This document shows, piece by piece, positions 1 through 12,589 of a stretch of 64,000 bases of DNA. The notes under the pieces are model-generated. The model had not been told where the DNA came from. It did no database searches and saw nothing but the letters and a program-made list of their open reading frames with translations. Positions within the stretch are counted from its first letter, which is position 1. Every line of letters starts with the position of its first letter. The translations under genes and the position numbers were made by a program. Source of the stretch: Magnolia sinica (taxonomy: Eukaryota; Streptophyta; Magnoliopsida; Magnoliales; Magnoliaceae); contig NC_080579.1 in the NCBI RefSeq assembly GCF_029962835.1, forward strand, positions 80,989,959 through 81,053,958. Direction: 5' to 3'.

Positions 1-288
1 TAGCTACAGATTAATCCGTAGCCATATAATTAAAAAGCTATGAATACGGCCTCAATGGTTACGGTAACACTACGGATTATAATCGTGGCTTTATATCTAT
101 AGCTACGGATTTTATTTGTAGCCTTTGACCTTTTTTTATATATATGGTCCAGTAAAAACTTACGATTTAGGGGCGTCCCACAAAAGTGCCGGAAAAGGAT
201 GTTGGCTGCCGGTAAAACCTTTTTCGGCAGTTTTTTAGGTCTTTACCAGCGGTTCTAACCGCCTAGAAAAGCCAAATTTGTTGTAGTG
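1..288. mobile_element. Terminal part of a CACTA (En/Spm-type) DNA transposon
   Basis: The segment ends at 288 with ...ttgttgtagtg, which on the other strand reads CACTACAACAA, the typical CACTA terminus. Inside it are several inverted copies of a short subterminal motif (gctacggatt / aatccgtagc) at about 2-23, 71-92 and 98-123, and a GCGGTTAGAACCGC-like palindrome at about 248-262. Subterminal repeat arrays of this kind bind the transposase in En/Spm elements (established knowledge). The other end and any transposase lie outside the window, so autonomy cannot be judged. Confidence 0.7.
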
Positions 289-357
289 ATCAATATATAT
301 CAAGGGACTTTAACACTCCCCTGCACGATGCGGGGTGGAACTCCACATAGGAACACA

Positions 358-696
358 CTAGGCAGGGGTGGAGGGACACTCACACCATAAACAGCCTCTT
401 GTGGGAGAATATATTAGGGAGGCATATTTGCTGCTCATACTTGTTAAGCAGAGAGGGTATGCCCCAATCGCAAATGGGACTAGAACTACATATTCAGTTC
501 CATCATCTTTCCTTATCACCTGTCGAGCACTAAGGAGGTAGGCATGATAGCCATTTTCAATTTTGCTCCTAAGGGGAACCTGGTTCTTGTCTAGGAGGTG
601 ACCTCTATGACCAACCCATCTCCTGGTATTCTTGTTTTCCCATGGCTCTCCCAGACTCAAGGTTAGTTGCAGCTTTGGATTGTGGCAATGTCTCAT
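358..696 (-). other. Open frame of 112 codons, unrecognised
   Basis: An open frame on the minus strand with an ordinary, non-repetitive amino-acid composition, including a hydrophobic stretch around EYVVLVPFAIGAYPL. I recognise no domain. No promoter or splice context was identified and it lies just outside a CACTA terminus. It may be a captured gene fragment or a chance frame. Nothing else was recognised between 289 and 1235. Confidence 0.15.
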
Positions 697-1235
697 CTAC
701 ATCCACTGCCCCTGGATCCTCGATCGACTAGAGGATGCCTAGATTGATAAAAGCAGTGGAAGGGTTGGAATAAGCTTGGTAGATGTTGGTCATCTTGGAA
801 GCAATTTATAGGGAAGTACAAAGAGTTAGGTCTTTTGATTGACCCCTAACGGATAAGCCATGTGCAGTTTACGACACTGATCAAGAGTCTGTGGGAGTTT
901 CCAGGCAACTGGAGAGTAAAGTATGTAGACGGGTGGTAACGGTGGCTCATCTCGGCTGTCTGAAGCTGATGTTTATAAGATTCCTAGTTATGCTTTGGTA
1001 AAGTGACATGCATCTAAAAGAGTCCTTTTACATACCATACATATGCTAAATAGGCACACGCTTGTGCAATTTAATCCATTCATTGATCTGTTTGGCATGT
1101 AAATCAAATTTACTTTGGCCTAACTCAAAACTAAGGTCCAAAGATCTAATAAGTACTTAGACTTGATTGGATGATCCAGGTACTAAAGAGCCCCTAGACT
1201 TGGATTTGAAAGGACTTGGAACCAACAAGACCTAA

Positions 1236-1942
1236 GGGGTCGTTTGGATGCCTATAAAGTCCTTAAGTTGCAAGGGATTATAGGGTTTGGATGCATGTAT
1301 TTCCCTGTAAAGGCTTTATAGGATGTAAACAGATTACAACTTTTAGCTGTAGTCTGAAACCCGGTAAAAAGTCATGTTTCAGATCACAGGTAAAGTCTTT
1401 ACAGCTAACAAGGCATTATATATGTTAGAAAACAATGGTTAATGTACACTCATGTTATACGAGGCCCACCGTAATGTGTATAGTCCATCAAATCTATCCA
1501 TCATGTACTTCCCTTGATGCTCTCTCATGGCCCTAAAAATAACAGCTCGTTCATTATCAAATGGTCCACACGAAGGAGGGATGGGACGACCACCATTAAA
1601 AACTTCTAGATTGCATTTGGGGCCACTGTGATGGGTGAAAGACATCCAATTCGTTTAGTGTGTGCATGCTTTAATACCCTCTTAAGGCCCTAAAAAAGTC
1701 AAGTCTTTTTTATGTGATTTTTGCAGATTTTGGAAGGTTCGCCGCCCAAGTTCTCTAGTATGAATACCTACTTTATTCATTGTAAATAGTTTACAGGCTA
1801 GCCAAACACACAATCTGTTTACTTGTAAACAAATTACCACTTAAAAGCCAAATGGAACAACATGTAAACCGATTACACTTGAGATTCTTTTCAGGTGTAA
1901 TGTGTTTACAACTAAAAAAATTACTGGCATCCAAATGACCCC
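1236..1942. mobile_element. PIF/Harbinger-like MITE
   Basis: The ends form an 18-bp terminal inverted repeat with one mismatch (GGGGTCGTTTGGATGCC.. and GGGGTCATTTGGATGCC..). Both ends are flanked by TAA (1233-1235 and 1943-1945). A TAA/TTA target duplication plus GGG termini is the signature of PIF/Harbinger insertions. It is 707 bp long, AT-rich and has no convincing transposase frame, so it is non-autonomous. Confidence 0.72.
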
Positions 1943-1945
1943 TAA

Positions 1946-3295
1946 AGTTTATCTGTCGAAGCACGGTTACTCTGCCATTCGATCCAAACCTGACATCTTG
2001 TTAAATTTTGTATAAATTTTAAATAATAAATGTAAGGTTTTGCTAACATTCCTACCTTCATGCGGATGTTGAGAAACCATGGTACAAAAAATCATGCCAA
2101 TTAGACAATCCTAAGAATCCGATCAATAGCATGGAAAGATATACTTAAGATTGAGCACTTAAACAAATATCTATCCAATATATTCCACTTTGTATTGCTT
2201 ATGATTCCAAGTAATGTTTTGGTTTGATGATTCTAACCATGCATTCTATGGCTTGTAAAAGACAAACGGTTCTAACGAATTGGCCACATTTACAGGGCTA
2301 GGATGATCTGATTAGTATAATTCTAGAACAATGGCTTTAAAGAATGGTATTTTATACTATCTAGTGAGGAGCCAATAGAACCCATATTGATGGCTTCAAA
2401 GCCAATGCACGTAAAATCGTACTTGTATTTCAAATTATCATTGTTCTAGTGTAAGCTCATAGCAACACTGTGTGGTAGGAGAAATTGTCGAACCACGTAA
2501 ATCTATTTGTATAGTGGATTGTTGCTTGTCTCTCTCTCTCTCTTTTATTGATCTTGCAGCCTGATACAGTCTAATTGCCTCCTTGGGCATTTAAATTATC
2601 TTAGCTTCATATGATTGTTAAGCTTATTTTAGCTATTTATTTATGTTAAGTTCCTTGGACTCGTTCATTTATACGAATCAAGGATCTATTTATGTTATAC
2701 ATGAGAATTAAGGATTATTCCCTTTGGAATATAATTAAGAGCTCGTATTATATCACGACCTAGAATGTAATATGAGATTGACTAGAAGGTAATTGTTGTG
2801 GTAGACTGGAAAATAAATGTTGAGGTTAACTAAAAAGTAAATGTTCTGGCTGGAATTAAAAAGATCTCCTGTTAGGGGAAGGTTGCTTAAATTGACTGGA
2901 ATGTGCCCGTTGTGGCAATGGTTAACTCTTGTTAGGGGGAGGAAATTGGACAACGATCTAGCTCCTGCTAGGAGTATTTGCTAGAGCCGGTTGATGGCTC
3001 CCATTAGGGGAAGGAAATTGAATTGGAATCTAGGCTTCCGTGGAAGGAGGATATTGGAAATGTATTCGGCTCCCGTTAAGGGGAGCCAATTAAAATTGGT
3101 TAAGTATGTGCATGGTGGGGTTTGAGGGACTGATGCCAAGGTTAAGTGGTTCCATCAGTACGCTAGGAGCTGCTGGTGTGGCTCCAACTTGGAGAAGCGG
3201 GCCATGAGATTTTTCAAGCCTTTGTAGAGTGACGGCCATGTGAGCCAAAGGGAGGATAATGGTAAGCTGAGTGGTTGGAGAACTAGATGAGTCAA
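1946..3295. other. Non-coding stretch with degenerate tandem repeats
   Basis: No gene is seen. From about 2755 to 3090 there are imperfect tandem copies of a 30-45 bp unit built on 'ggctcccgttaggggaagg' and 'gactggaaagtaaatgttg'. A (tc)n run lies at about 2529-2543. The sequence after the solo LTR (6478-7000) has similar 'attcactggagtgt' repeats, consistent with one repeat region split by that insertion. Confidence 0.4.
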
Positions 3296-4199
3296 TGTAA
3301 CGCCCCGAAAATCGAGGATCGAGCAAAGCTCAACTCCGGAGATCTGTCGCATCACTTATGCTACATAAATAATGATGATTAAATGTTGTCTGTATTAGTG
3401 CATTAAACATGAATGAGATTACACTAAATTAGCATATCATACTCCAGAGATGATTAAATTAAGCAAGCGGAAGACTGTGATAGATATATAAAGTATATAA
3501 GTGGTTATAAACCCCCAGAGTATGATCATGTCACCAGGCTGAATATATACATGTTTGTTCCAAAATATACAAAATGACAAAGTGTAATGTCCAACTAATT
3601 CGTATCCCTGTAATCCCGTCGATCAGTACATGGTCTACATAGACCCGCCTGATAGCTGCATATAGGAGAACTCCTCCTCATCGTCGTAGAAGTCAGGCTT
3701 TGCTTCGTAAGCCTCGCTATCATTTGCAGCTAAAACAGAGTCTGGTTGGTGTTTTAAAATATCGTCCCAGAGTGGGAGTGAGTGATCAACTCAGTGGAGC
3801 TATAAGGCAAAGGTTAACATGTTATCAATTCAGTCAAGCAGTAATGATAAAGCAGTACAACAATCATGTCCTAAGTACTCTTGTTAATGTAGGAATGATA
3901 TGATATAATGATGTATGCCCTCACATACACTCCCTCAGCAACATTATCTCACGATCGCGCATGCAACTCCCACTGTGCACTTCCTTGCCAAAGCACATGC
4001 AGTGCGGTGCATGGTCGTGTTAACCAAGTACTTAATTAGGCTTATTCATATAGAAGATTCAGGAAGTTAAGGTATCTCCCTTTATATCATTTACCCAAAC
4101 GATGATCCATCTAGGGTCGTCAATCCTAGTTAATCACATACGATAGGCAAGCCATAAGGCAACATCACCCCTGATTTGAATAGCAGTGGATAGGCAAGT

Positions 4200-4440
4200 T
4201 CACGACTTTACACTCGAGGTCACTACGGAAGGCTCGTCACCTGGGCGTAGGCGTATTTTATACTCGAGGTCACTACGGGAAGGCTCGTCACCTTAGCGTA
4301 GGCCGACAACTCGAATATAGTGTCTTATACCACCGTATTCGGCTCACGAGTTTGGATTACTCACTGGTCACTACGTGGAGGCTCGTCACCCTAGCGTAGG
4401 CCGACAGCTCGACCATAGTGTCCCATACCCCCATGTCCAG
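4200..4440. repeat. Three diverged copies of a tandem unit inside the solo LTR
   Basis: Copies of 'ggtcactacg(g/t)gaaggctcgtcacc(c/t)tagcgtaggccgac' begin at about 4219, 4269 and 4367. They are followed by 'ctcgaatatagtgtc..' type segments. The array is part of the LTR and is not coding. Confidence 0.6.
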
Positions 4441-5685
4441 CTCATGAGTCTTAACGGATCGTGGTACCAATGTTAAACGGGCTTTACATTGGTAAGTGGT
4501 ACCTTAGATTTAAGCAGTAGCGTCCATACATGGTAAACACACAATGAGCCAATCGGGTTATTTGACAAGTTCGATTAGTACAAGCGCACGCTGAATTAAT
4601 CGACATGGAGCGCGTAAGCACTCCACGTGGCCTAGCCACTATCGACAATAATCGTACGACTCGGATTCATCGAACGTATCCAATGTGGCGAATCTAGTTC
4701 GACCACTCAACCGGGATCCATTACCAATTGCCTGGACTATGTAGTAGTCCCAATCGCATTCAATTGCAATAGGTAATCACATGTGATAGTCATAACAACA
4801 TTTAATAAACAATCCAAATACAATAATCACTTGAGCATTTTATCAAATACATAAAGCATGCTACTATACATATACATTTTTATACATAAATCACGTGTGT
4901 GAAATTAAAGTTACATGAAAGAATTTATACACATAGATAAGGTAGTTGAGAATCCTATCTCAACACCTTTAATAATTTCAATTCAACAAATAATTACTCA
5001 TTCAGACATTTTATCAAACACTTAACCTACACATTACTACATATATGCCCTAGCTTAGTTATAATATATATTATAGCAAATCCTTTCGCAAAGGAGTTGT
5101 CATACATACAAAAAACATGTATTCTAGATTAATAGTCATGGCAAGTACAAATCATGATAGTAATTTCATTCAAACATTTCAACAAACACATGGAATGCAT
5201 TATATATTCACATAGTTCACACACATGTATAATCTATCGAATACATCGTAACTAAGATCATATGGTGGTAAACAAGTCAGCCATAAATCATTGCTGACAT
5301 TGAAAGCCTTGAAAACCATAACGTAAATGTTTATAGTTCGCACCTTTCGTCGGTACGCCTGTTACGAACTCGGTTCATACCCAACGTCTTTGTCTATAGC
5401 ACACGACTACCTAAACATTAAAATAGGTTAGCTATTTCACCGATTTCTCTATTTAAATTCTTAAAACAGATTAGGGTTATGATTTCTTATCCAAAAACGA
5501 AGTTGGATTTGACGGTGTAGTAACACGGGAGAGATGATTCGGTACATGGAGTGGTGGGAGTGAATCCCAGCAATAATCTCCTAATCTCTCACTCTTCTCC
5601 TCACTCTTTTCTCCTCTTTTCTCTCTTCTCTCTCCTAGGGTTAGAGAAAATTCGTATGGAATGAGAGAGGGGTGGGTTTAGGGCA

Positions 5686-5692
5686 TTATATA
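5686..5692 (-). promoter_or_regulatory. Probable LTR TATA box (TATATAA on minus strand)
   Basis: On the minus strand the order is GGCCTATATAATGCCC and then a CT-rich leader (about 5580-5670). This is the usual arrangement of a retrotransposon LTR promoter and fixes the likely orientation of the solo LTR. Confidence 0.45.
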
Positions 5693-6477
5693 GGCCCGGA
5701 AATGATGTTAATGGCCCCAAGGCCATGATATAAATAGGTTATAGCCAAAAGGCATCTGTTTCGGGCCAACGGAGCTCATCTAGAGGTCCATTGCTCTTAT
5801 ATGGTCTAAAGAAAGCTCACTGACAATGGATCTATACCAGGTTATGATCTTGGTCTGATCAGATAAGTGGATCGACTGTGGAGGACCTGTTTCAATTCAA
5901 CGGTCATTGTCACTCTATCAGGGCCACAAGTATACTGACATGTGCAGGAAAATTTCCCTGATCCATGATTAAAGCTTGGTCAGAATCTGACGGTCTAAAG
6001 TCTTTAATTTCGCCCGCAAGTGAACGGTCCAATTCACTTAAATTTGAGTTCATTTTCTAAGGATATTCGCGTTTCTCATACACTTTACTCAGGGCTCTAG
6101 TTGTGCATTTCTGGATATTATTTGGACTCGATTCCCGTGATGGTTGTCAAGCCCAATAAGGTGGTCATAACCTTATAGTTTCATAGTGATCGAACTTTCG
6201 ACGTACAGTCCAGGTCCGATACGGGATTTCAATGTGTTCCCAGGAACAACTGGGTTTTGAGACGGATCCTAGGTTTTTAGGAAATGTGAAGTTAGTGATT
6301 CTAATAGTTTTGGGTCTTACAGTTCATATAGAAAGTGGTTTGAGCTAATTCTCCGATTTATATAGTTTAGTGCTTAATTAATTTTCGCCTAATTTCTACA
6401 GAATTCGATCCTTAGTGATTTCTGCCTGGGGTGATACTCGGGTCTTTGTACGGATTTTTCGGAGACGTTACAGTCAA

Positions 6478-7265
6478 GAGGAGGTGAAGGGCTCAAAAAG
6501 TTTCGTTGGACAGACATGGTGGCTTGCGCATGAGTGTGGATGATGCTTTGAAAGTTCGACACAGATTTTGAGGGATGTCGAACCCCTAGACAGTTTTTAG
6601 GCCCAATTGTGAAGGAATGGCCTTTCACTTTCCATTCTTCTCACCTTGCTTTCTTCCCCTTTATTTTGCTTTAAAAATAAAAAACTTTTCGTTATACTAA
6701 ACAAATACAAATGAAAATTGCATACAAAAATGTAAATGGATGATTAATATACATTGGAATAATGAAAAGTAAAGGCAAGAAAGTAAATAGGAACAATATT
6801 CACTGGAGTGTAGAAAGCAAATGCATGAAAGTAACTAGGACCAAGTATTCATTGGAGTGTTAGCGGATTAGTGAGTTAGTCAAGGATCAATATTCACTAG
6901 ACTGTTAGTTAATAGTGTATAAAAGTAAAACAAGGCCAATATTAACTAAAAAGGTAACTTGTTAAAATTATATAATCCGTAAAAAATATCAAAAAATTCT
7001 GTATTTTAAGTTGGACCTTAGCCAGTGGCTAAGATATCCCTAGTAGAGTCACCATTCTGTGAGTGCCACCCACATAACCGCAGTCGCTTTCACTTCTACT
7101 TACAAATTCAACAAATTAGGTATGTAATTGATGTATAGATGTGTTTGATTTTTGGAGTCGCTACCAGCGAAATGAAGCCTAGAATCTATGGTCGGCTAAA
7201 AACCATAGAATCACTTAGGGTCAAGGAATCGTAAAATTCTTTGACTTAAGTCACTCCTGGAGTTG
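6478..7265. other. Non-coding, degenerate repeats
   Basis: No gene is seen. About 6700-6960 carries loose repeats of 'aatattcactggagtgt..aagtaaa'. A 79-codon minus-strand open frame at 6389-6628 spans the solo-LTR boundary and is not credible. Confidence 0.4.
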
Positions 7266-7270
7266 ATTTG

Positions 7271-7998
7271 TAATGCAGGGATGAATGTGATGAGGTTGAT
7301 CACCGTCTTCCTCAAGGATAACTACTCCTAATTAATCCACAGAGCTTCTGTGGACTCCTCACAGAAACTTCTCGAATCCACAAGGAAAAAAGAAGAAAAA
7401 TAAAAATAGATTCTAGAAAATTCATAAATCGATTAATAATTGAAATAAATGAGTGTACAACTCTTTAAATAGGGATACTAAGCAATGTCAGAAGTTTCAG
7501 AATTAAACTACAGCTAAAACTCCTAGAAATCGTGACTTACTATAAATAGTAAACTTACTATTTATTGACGGTCATGATTCCTACTAGTGCACATGGTTTT
7601 CGGCCAAAAATAGTAAGTGTCCTATTTGTCTTCACCATGCTATTCTCCTAAATATTCTACGCACTTTTCATGTTGGGTGCAACTTCTAAAGCCCAACATA
7701 TGAAGAGTTATACTCAAACTAAAACTTACTATAAATAGTAAAAACGAAATTAAAATAAGAATTCGACCGTCAATCTGATGGTATTTCACAAATTTGGCAT
7801 GCGCAACTCGGCATAGCAGGGTTGGGTAGCTAAAGTATCTCGTCCCACCACAAAATCATATTGTACATCGAATAACTCATTCTGGTTTGTGAGATACGTC
7901 CGTTTTAAGGTCTAGACGGTCTGGATTACTTCCGCTTTTGATTGGGCATTTTTTGATCCATCTTTGCCATGAAACTGTGCGTGACCCGCTCTACATCA
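7271..7998 (-). mobile_element. Solo LTR of the G-family Ty3 retrotransposon
   Basis: This 728-bp segment matches the LTRs at 8587-9272, 21332-22016 and (inverted) 31218-31923. It has the same ends (TGATGTAGAG on minus; here the opposite terminus is mutated from CA to TA) and the same internal TTACTATAAATAGTAA palindrome. ATTTG flanks it on both sides (7266-7270 and 7999-8003). There is neither a primer-binding site nor a polypurine tract, so it is a solo LTR. Confidence 0.8.
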
Positions 7999-8003
7999 AT
8001 TTG

Positions 8004-8581
8004 CAATCTTAGATTCTAAGTAAGGGTCTTGGTAATAGAAAAGGAAGGAGTTAGGCACTCTCTTCTGCCTACACAGCGTGCAGTCTCTACTCTACGGGAT
8101 TTTATGATTTTTATAGAGATTCATGAGAATTTTAGCATAATATGTTTAGTTATACTTGGGATAACCGACAAGGGGAAGTACGAGCCAAAAAATAATACTA
8201 ACCTTACCTCATGGAGTCAAATGACTCAACGTAGGTGAATGCAATGAAGAAATAAAAAGGTGCAAAAGAAGAAAAATAGAAATGCGAGTTTATAGTGCAG
8301 ATATATTAGGAACGTGTTGAGTGGGATGCGAACTCGGCTTGATAGATATGTGAGAAGGAAAAGGAAGACCAGACACCCTTTTTATACAAAAGGAAGGGTC
8401 AGATATCCCCGATTCCAACCCTACTCTTTGAAATTGTTAACTTCTTTAACGGGTTGTTTTTACCTAAAGCTGGTTTCTTAAGTCACATAGGGCCTGGGTG
8501 TCGATTAGGAATCTTCAAAGTACTTGAAGAAGATGGCCCTCTTGGACATATCATCGTGGCTGCACTGCATTTATATATCGA
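8004..8581. other. Spacer between two G-family LTRs, nothing recognised
   Basis: No coding, RNA or transposon signature was recognised. The 69-codon open frame at 8029-8238 has no visible domain. Confidence 0.35.
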
Positions 8582-8586
8582 GATTG

Positions 8587-9272
8587 TGACGCAGGGATGA
8601 ATGTGATAAAGTCGATCACCATCTTCCTCAGGGGGATAACTACTTTGAATCCACGAAGCTTCTTTGGACTCCTCATAGAAATTCTCAAATCCAAGAGGAA
8701 AAATAGAAACTAGAAATAATTCTAGAAAGTCGAACTAAATTTGTTGAATATTGATTGATGAAATAAATGACTATACAACCCTTTAAATAGAGATACCAAG
8801 ATTTGGAATAAGTTTAAGAATTAAACTAAAACTAAAACTCCCTAAAATTCGTAACTTACTATAAATAGTAAATTTTCTATTTATAGTAAGTGTCCTATGT
8901 GGCTTAACCATGTTATTCTCCTAATTTTTCTAAACACTTTTCATGTTGGGCACAACTCCTAAAGCTAAACGGATGAAGAGTGATAATCAAACTAAAATTT
9001 ACTATTTATAGTAAAAACGAAATTAAACATGGAATTCGACCGTCGATATGATGGAATCTCGTAAATTCGGTGGGGCCAACCCCTCATAGTAGGTTGGTTG
9101 GCTAAAGTAGCTTGTCCTCCCCCAAAATCATATATGGTACGTCAAGTAACTCATTCCGATTTGCGAGATATGTCTGTTTTAAGGTTTTGGCGGTCTTGAT
9201 GACTTCTACCTCCGATTGGGCCTTCTCTGATCCATCTTGGACATGAAAGTGTCCGCTATCCACTCTACATCA
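8587..9272 (-). repeat. 3' LTR of the G element
   Basis: The 686-bp LTR begins TGATGTAGAG on the minus strand and ends ..CCCTGCGTCA. It is preceded on that strand by the purine run AGAGGGGAC. It contains the inverted pair TTACTATAAATAGTAA / TTTACTATAAATAG that marks the family. Confidence 0.8.
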
Positions 9273-9286
9273 GTCCCCTCTAGTTC
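9273..9286 (-). other. Polypurine tract of the G element
   Basis: On the minus strand ..AACTAGAGGGGAC lies directly before the LTR, the place where plus-strand DNA synthesis is primed in LTR retrotransposons. Confidence 0.6.
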
Positions 9287-9639
9287 AAAAGAACTCGTCC
9301 TCAAGTTCTCGTGTTGCTTCGATTCTTGATACTTGGTCTGGTGTGCTGTAACGATACCCAGATTAAAAGTTATGATCAATTTATGGTTCACCTTCTTTTG
9401 GTCCAACCATGCTAGGAATCTATCTTTGACATGTTCTACATCAGAACCCTTAAAAAAAAAAAAAAAATTCATCCTTGAGTTACTCAAGGAACTTGGCTCA
9501 TGATTCTGAGATAACTTCTGACACCGATGTTTATTAGCCATTTTCTTGTACTTGGCATTAGGCTCTTGAGTTGACACATTACATGTACCCATGCTTTCCT
9601 TAACTTGACTAGTATCGATCGGTTCCTTCACTCTTGCCT

Positions 9640-10520
9640 TCAAGATTTGACATTTTTTCTAACTCACCTAACAGTGAGGGCGGTTGGGCAAGCTAGCCCT
9701 AGGGACAAGGCCTATGTGATGTTGGATGTCCCTTATGAGGGCAATCCATCGAGTAAATCTTTAAGCCACACTTTTTTAAATTCGTTCAGGAAAGACCTTA
9801 AACTTGGAGGAATGTCTAAGGGCTTCTATTCCTCGCCCTTTACTACTACGACGTATACTTCGTCGGCTTCCTTGGATTGCTCCACGAAACCTCGAATGGT
9901 CAAGAGGGAGTTCCCCTCTACTTTAGAAGCTTCGAGATGTTTCTCCAGTGCAATAGGGGCGAGGATTATCTTTCGACCATAGACGTAAACAATATTGTCT
10001 CGTCCTCGGTGGGTCGCATCACGGTCTGACTGCCATGGTCTACCAAGTAACATATGGCATGCTTTCATGTTTACGACGTCACAAAGTATCTGATCTTTAT
10101 AAGTTTAACCAATTGAAAATGAGACAGTATATTGTATAGTTACTTTGGTCTCTTTCACCCTTTTAATCCAGCCAATTAAATAAGGGGAATGATGTTTTGT
10201 CATAGGTGGCTGTAACTTGTCCACCATCACTTTTGAGACGATGTTCTCGCTACTACCATTATCTATGATCACATCACAAACCTCACTGTTAATGGTGCAT
10301 CGCGTGCGGAATATATTATGTCGTTGTGGATGTAATTCTTTTCATGGGGTGTACATTAGTCGCCTCACGACTAGAGATTCGCTACGGTCCCCGCCCATCC
10401 ATTCTTCGCCATGTGCCCCTTCCTCAGTGCCTTGTCCATCTCTATCAAAGTCAGGGACTTCTTTTGCGGCCTCACCTTCAGTGCCCCATTCATTAATGGT
10501 CAAGTGGGTTGTGGGGCATT
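9640..10520 (-). pseudogene. Ty3 protease and early reverse-transcriptase remnant
   Basis: In minus-strand translation an aspartic-protease-like stretch is seen. IIDNGSSENIVS (about 10250-10290) is the active-site region, with DNG where DSG or DTG is usual. KACHMLLGRPWQ (about 10020-10060) is the conserved end of Ty3 protease. About 250 bp further on, a stop-riddled segment (about 9670-9750) matches the RT N-terminal pattern 'DGLP..RDIQH.IDLVPG..LPN.P.YR'. The rest of RT, RNase H and integrase are missing. Frameshifts and stops make it non-functional. Confidence 0.7.
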
Positions 10521-10639
10521 AAAGCCTAGATGGGTTGCTCCCACTGGTGACAAAATGTTAAAGATGTACTGCTACTAGTTCTTTTCCTCGTGTCAGTTCT
10601 GAATCCTGAGTGGGACGTGTTATAGGGGGCCGAGTTGAA

Positions 10640-11510
10640 GGGTAAGGCAGAATAAGAACTCTTACAAGTTGTGTTTCTGTCCTATCTGCCAACTGAACTA
10701 CTTCATCCACGGTCCTGACTGGGTGCATCTAAACTTGGTCCTGAATCACCGATTGTAACTCACTTATAAATCGTGATACCTTCTGTGATTTTGGTTTTGA
10801 CAGATTGTTTCATGTTGCTAACTGCTAGAATTCTTCAGTGTAATCTGTGACGGTTTGATTCCCCCGTAGGCAATTTTAGTATTGTTGGAATAATATTTGC
10901 TCGTAATCACTAGTGAGGAATTGTGATCGAAGAAGGCGTGTCATCCGTGACCATGATGAGATGAGTGCCTTGTTCTGTCGGGCACGTGAGAGTTGTAATT
11001 GATCCCTCCATGCAAAAGCATCAGATTTTAATTTGAAAGCTACCAACTTCACCTTTTTATGCTCTAACATATCCATGTAATCGAAATATTGTTATACTTC
11101 GGCAAGTTAGTCAAGGAAATCTTCTATACATAATAATCTATTAAAACTAGGAAGTTCGGCCTTACCTCGATAGTCTCTTTCAACACGATCTAGACGATCT
11201 CCTCCATGGACTAGTCATTGGGCAAAGCTATCATCGAGGTCTTCGTCATTAAAACTCACATTAGCCCTATGATTCACCACTGGTAGTGCTCTAAGGAAAT
11301 CGGGGTTGTGCTGTACAGCAACCACGGGCGGTTGAGCATCACCTAGGGCTCGAGGCGGAATTAACGCATCTGCAAGACGGTCGAGAGTTTCCTATAGTTT
11401 TGCATGGTCAACTGACTCTCCCGGTGGAAAGCTTCCATTATTTCTGAAAGATAATGAATCAATGGATCACCATCCATAGAATTTTGGTCCATACCTTCGT
11501 TATTTGCCAT
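10640..11510 (-). pseudogene. Ty3 gag remnant
   Basis: The minus strand begins ATGGCAAATAACGAAGG (start codon at 11510-11508). After broken frames it contains a recognisable retrotransposon gag core at 11076-10876: YMDMLEHKKVKLVAFKLK, WRDQLQLSRARQNK and SQFLTSDYEQILFQQY. It continues to about 10690 with 'TVTDYTEEF*QLA'. In-frame stops interrupt it in several places. Nucleocapsid zinc knuckles were not found. The X-family LTR inserted exactly at the start codon. Confidence 0.75.
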
Positions 11511-12589
11511 TGTAAGACCATTATCCTAGCCCGTACTGTTCCTTAAGCTTCCGCGGTCCTCCTGGTCAAATTTCATCGACCCGCGATCTTTTATCGGTAG
11601 TTGCGCGCAACCCCGAGTCGTATCCCATATTCCAGAGTCGGCCCGACCCGAGACTTGTACCAGTGCGACCGCGTCATCGCCGCGGTTCCTACACCACGTC
11701 TTCCGCCTAGATTCGATACCCAGGCCAGGAGATGTGGGCTCGCATTCAGTTCGAGAAAAAACACCGCACATTTGCAATCCCAAGAGAATCTCTACATCAT
11801 GTCCCATCAATCAATAATCACCTCATGTCAAGTACAAGAGCAACCCCAAAGTCAACTCTCTCCCCCTCTCTCTCTCTCTCTCTCTTACACACCCATACAT
11901 GTCAAGTACAACTATCACCTCACATTCATCACTCACACTCATCACCTCTCTTACAACTTCCCATTCTCTCTCTTTCTCAACACACTTTCCAAGCAACACT
12001 AAAGTGGTGGACATCCAAGCATTTTCAAAAGAGAAAGTGAGATGTGTGTGGTCCACTTCCTACTCAAAATCTATCATCCTAGCCCTTCATCCCTCATCGC
12101 TTTCCATCAAAGTGAGACACAAGGAGATCGGCGTTCCATCGGACCAAGAAGATCGAACGGTGAGTGTTTTATAGGCATAGATTTCATGTTTTTACGATGG
12201 GCCAAGTGGGGCTACCGATTGATGGTATGGATCTCACTTTGGACCCTAGATGTGGTTGATGACCTACTATGATTCTCATGATCATTCCATGATGGGGCCA
12301 ATCTCCATGAACCTCATCATGATGTTTACTTTCTAGATTTAAAGAGGTCATCTAGACCTTTCATTTTGGTGGAGAGGTAATCTCCATAGTTGATTTTTGA
12401 TCGGTGGGCCCACATGTAATGAGACCCACTTGATTTATGTTGTGATGTATGGAAGGGAGAGGCCATAGTGCCGGTGTTCCTCCATCACTTGCCTCTTTCT
12501 TTCTCTCTCTCCCTCTCTCTTTCATTTTTTATTTTTGTGTGTGATGATGATGTGGCCGTGTGGCCCACCCGGATGGACCCCACCATGAA

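Larger units (their letters stand above)
3296..6472 (-). mobile_element. Solo LTR, Ty3/Tekay-like, 3.2 kb
   Basis: Read on the plus strand the unit begins TGTAACGCCCCG and ends GAGACGTTACA. It is flanked on both sides by the 5-bp duplication GTCAA (3291-3295 and 6473-6477). No second LTR or internal domain is present, so this is best read as a solo LTR left by recombination between two LTRs. The minus orientation is inferred from the TATA box near 5690 followed by a CT-rich leader, and from the 'ttcggggcgttaca' end that resembles 3' ends of Tekay-type LTRs. Confidence 0.75.

Noticed and set aside
9605-9982. Plus-strand frame of 125 codons
   Set aside because: It is antisense to the Ty3 protease/RT remnant, whose minus-strand motifs are recognisable.
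11601-12272. Several overlapping open frames of 76-133 codons on both strands
   Set aside because: They fall in the GC-rich and CT-rich start of the X LTR. The same region in the two sister LTRs does not conserve any of the frames.
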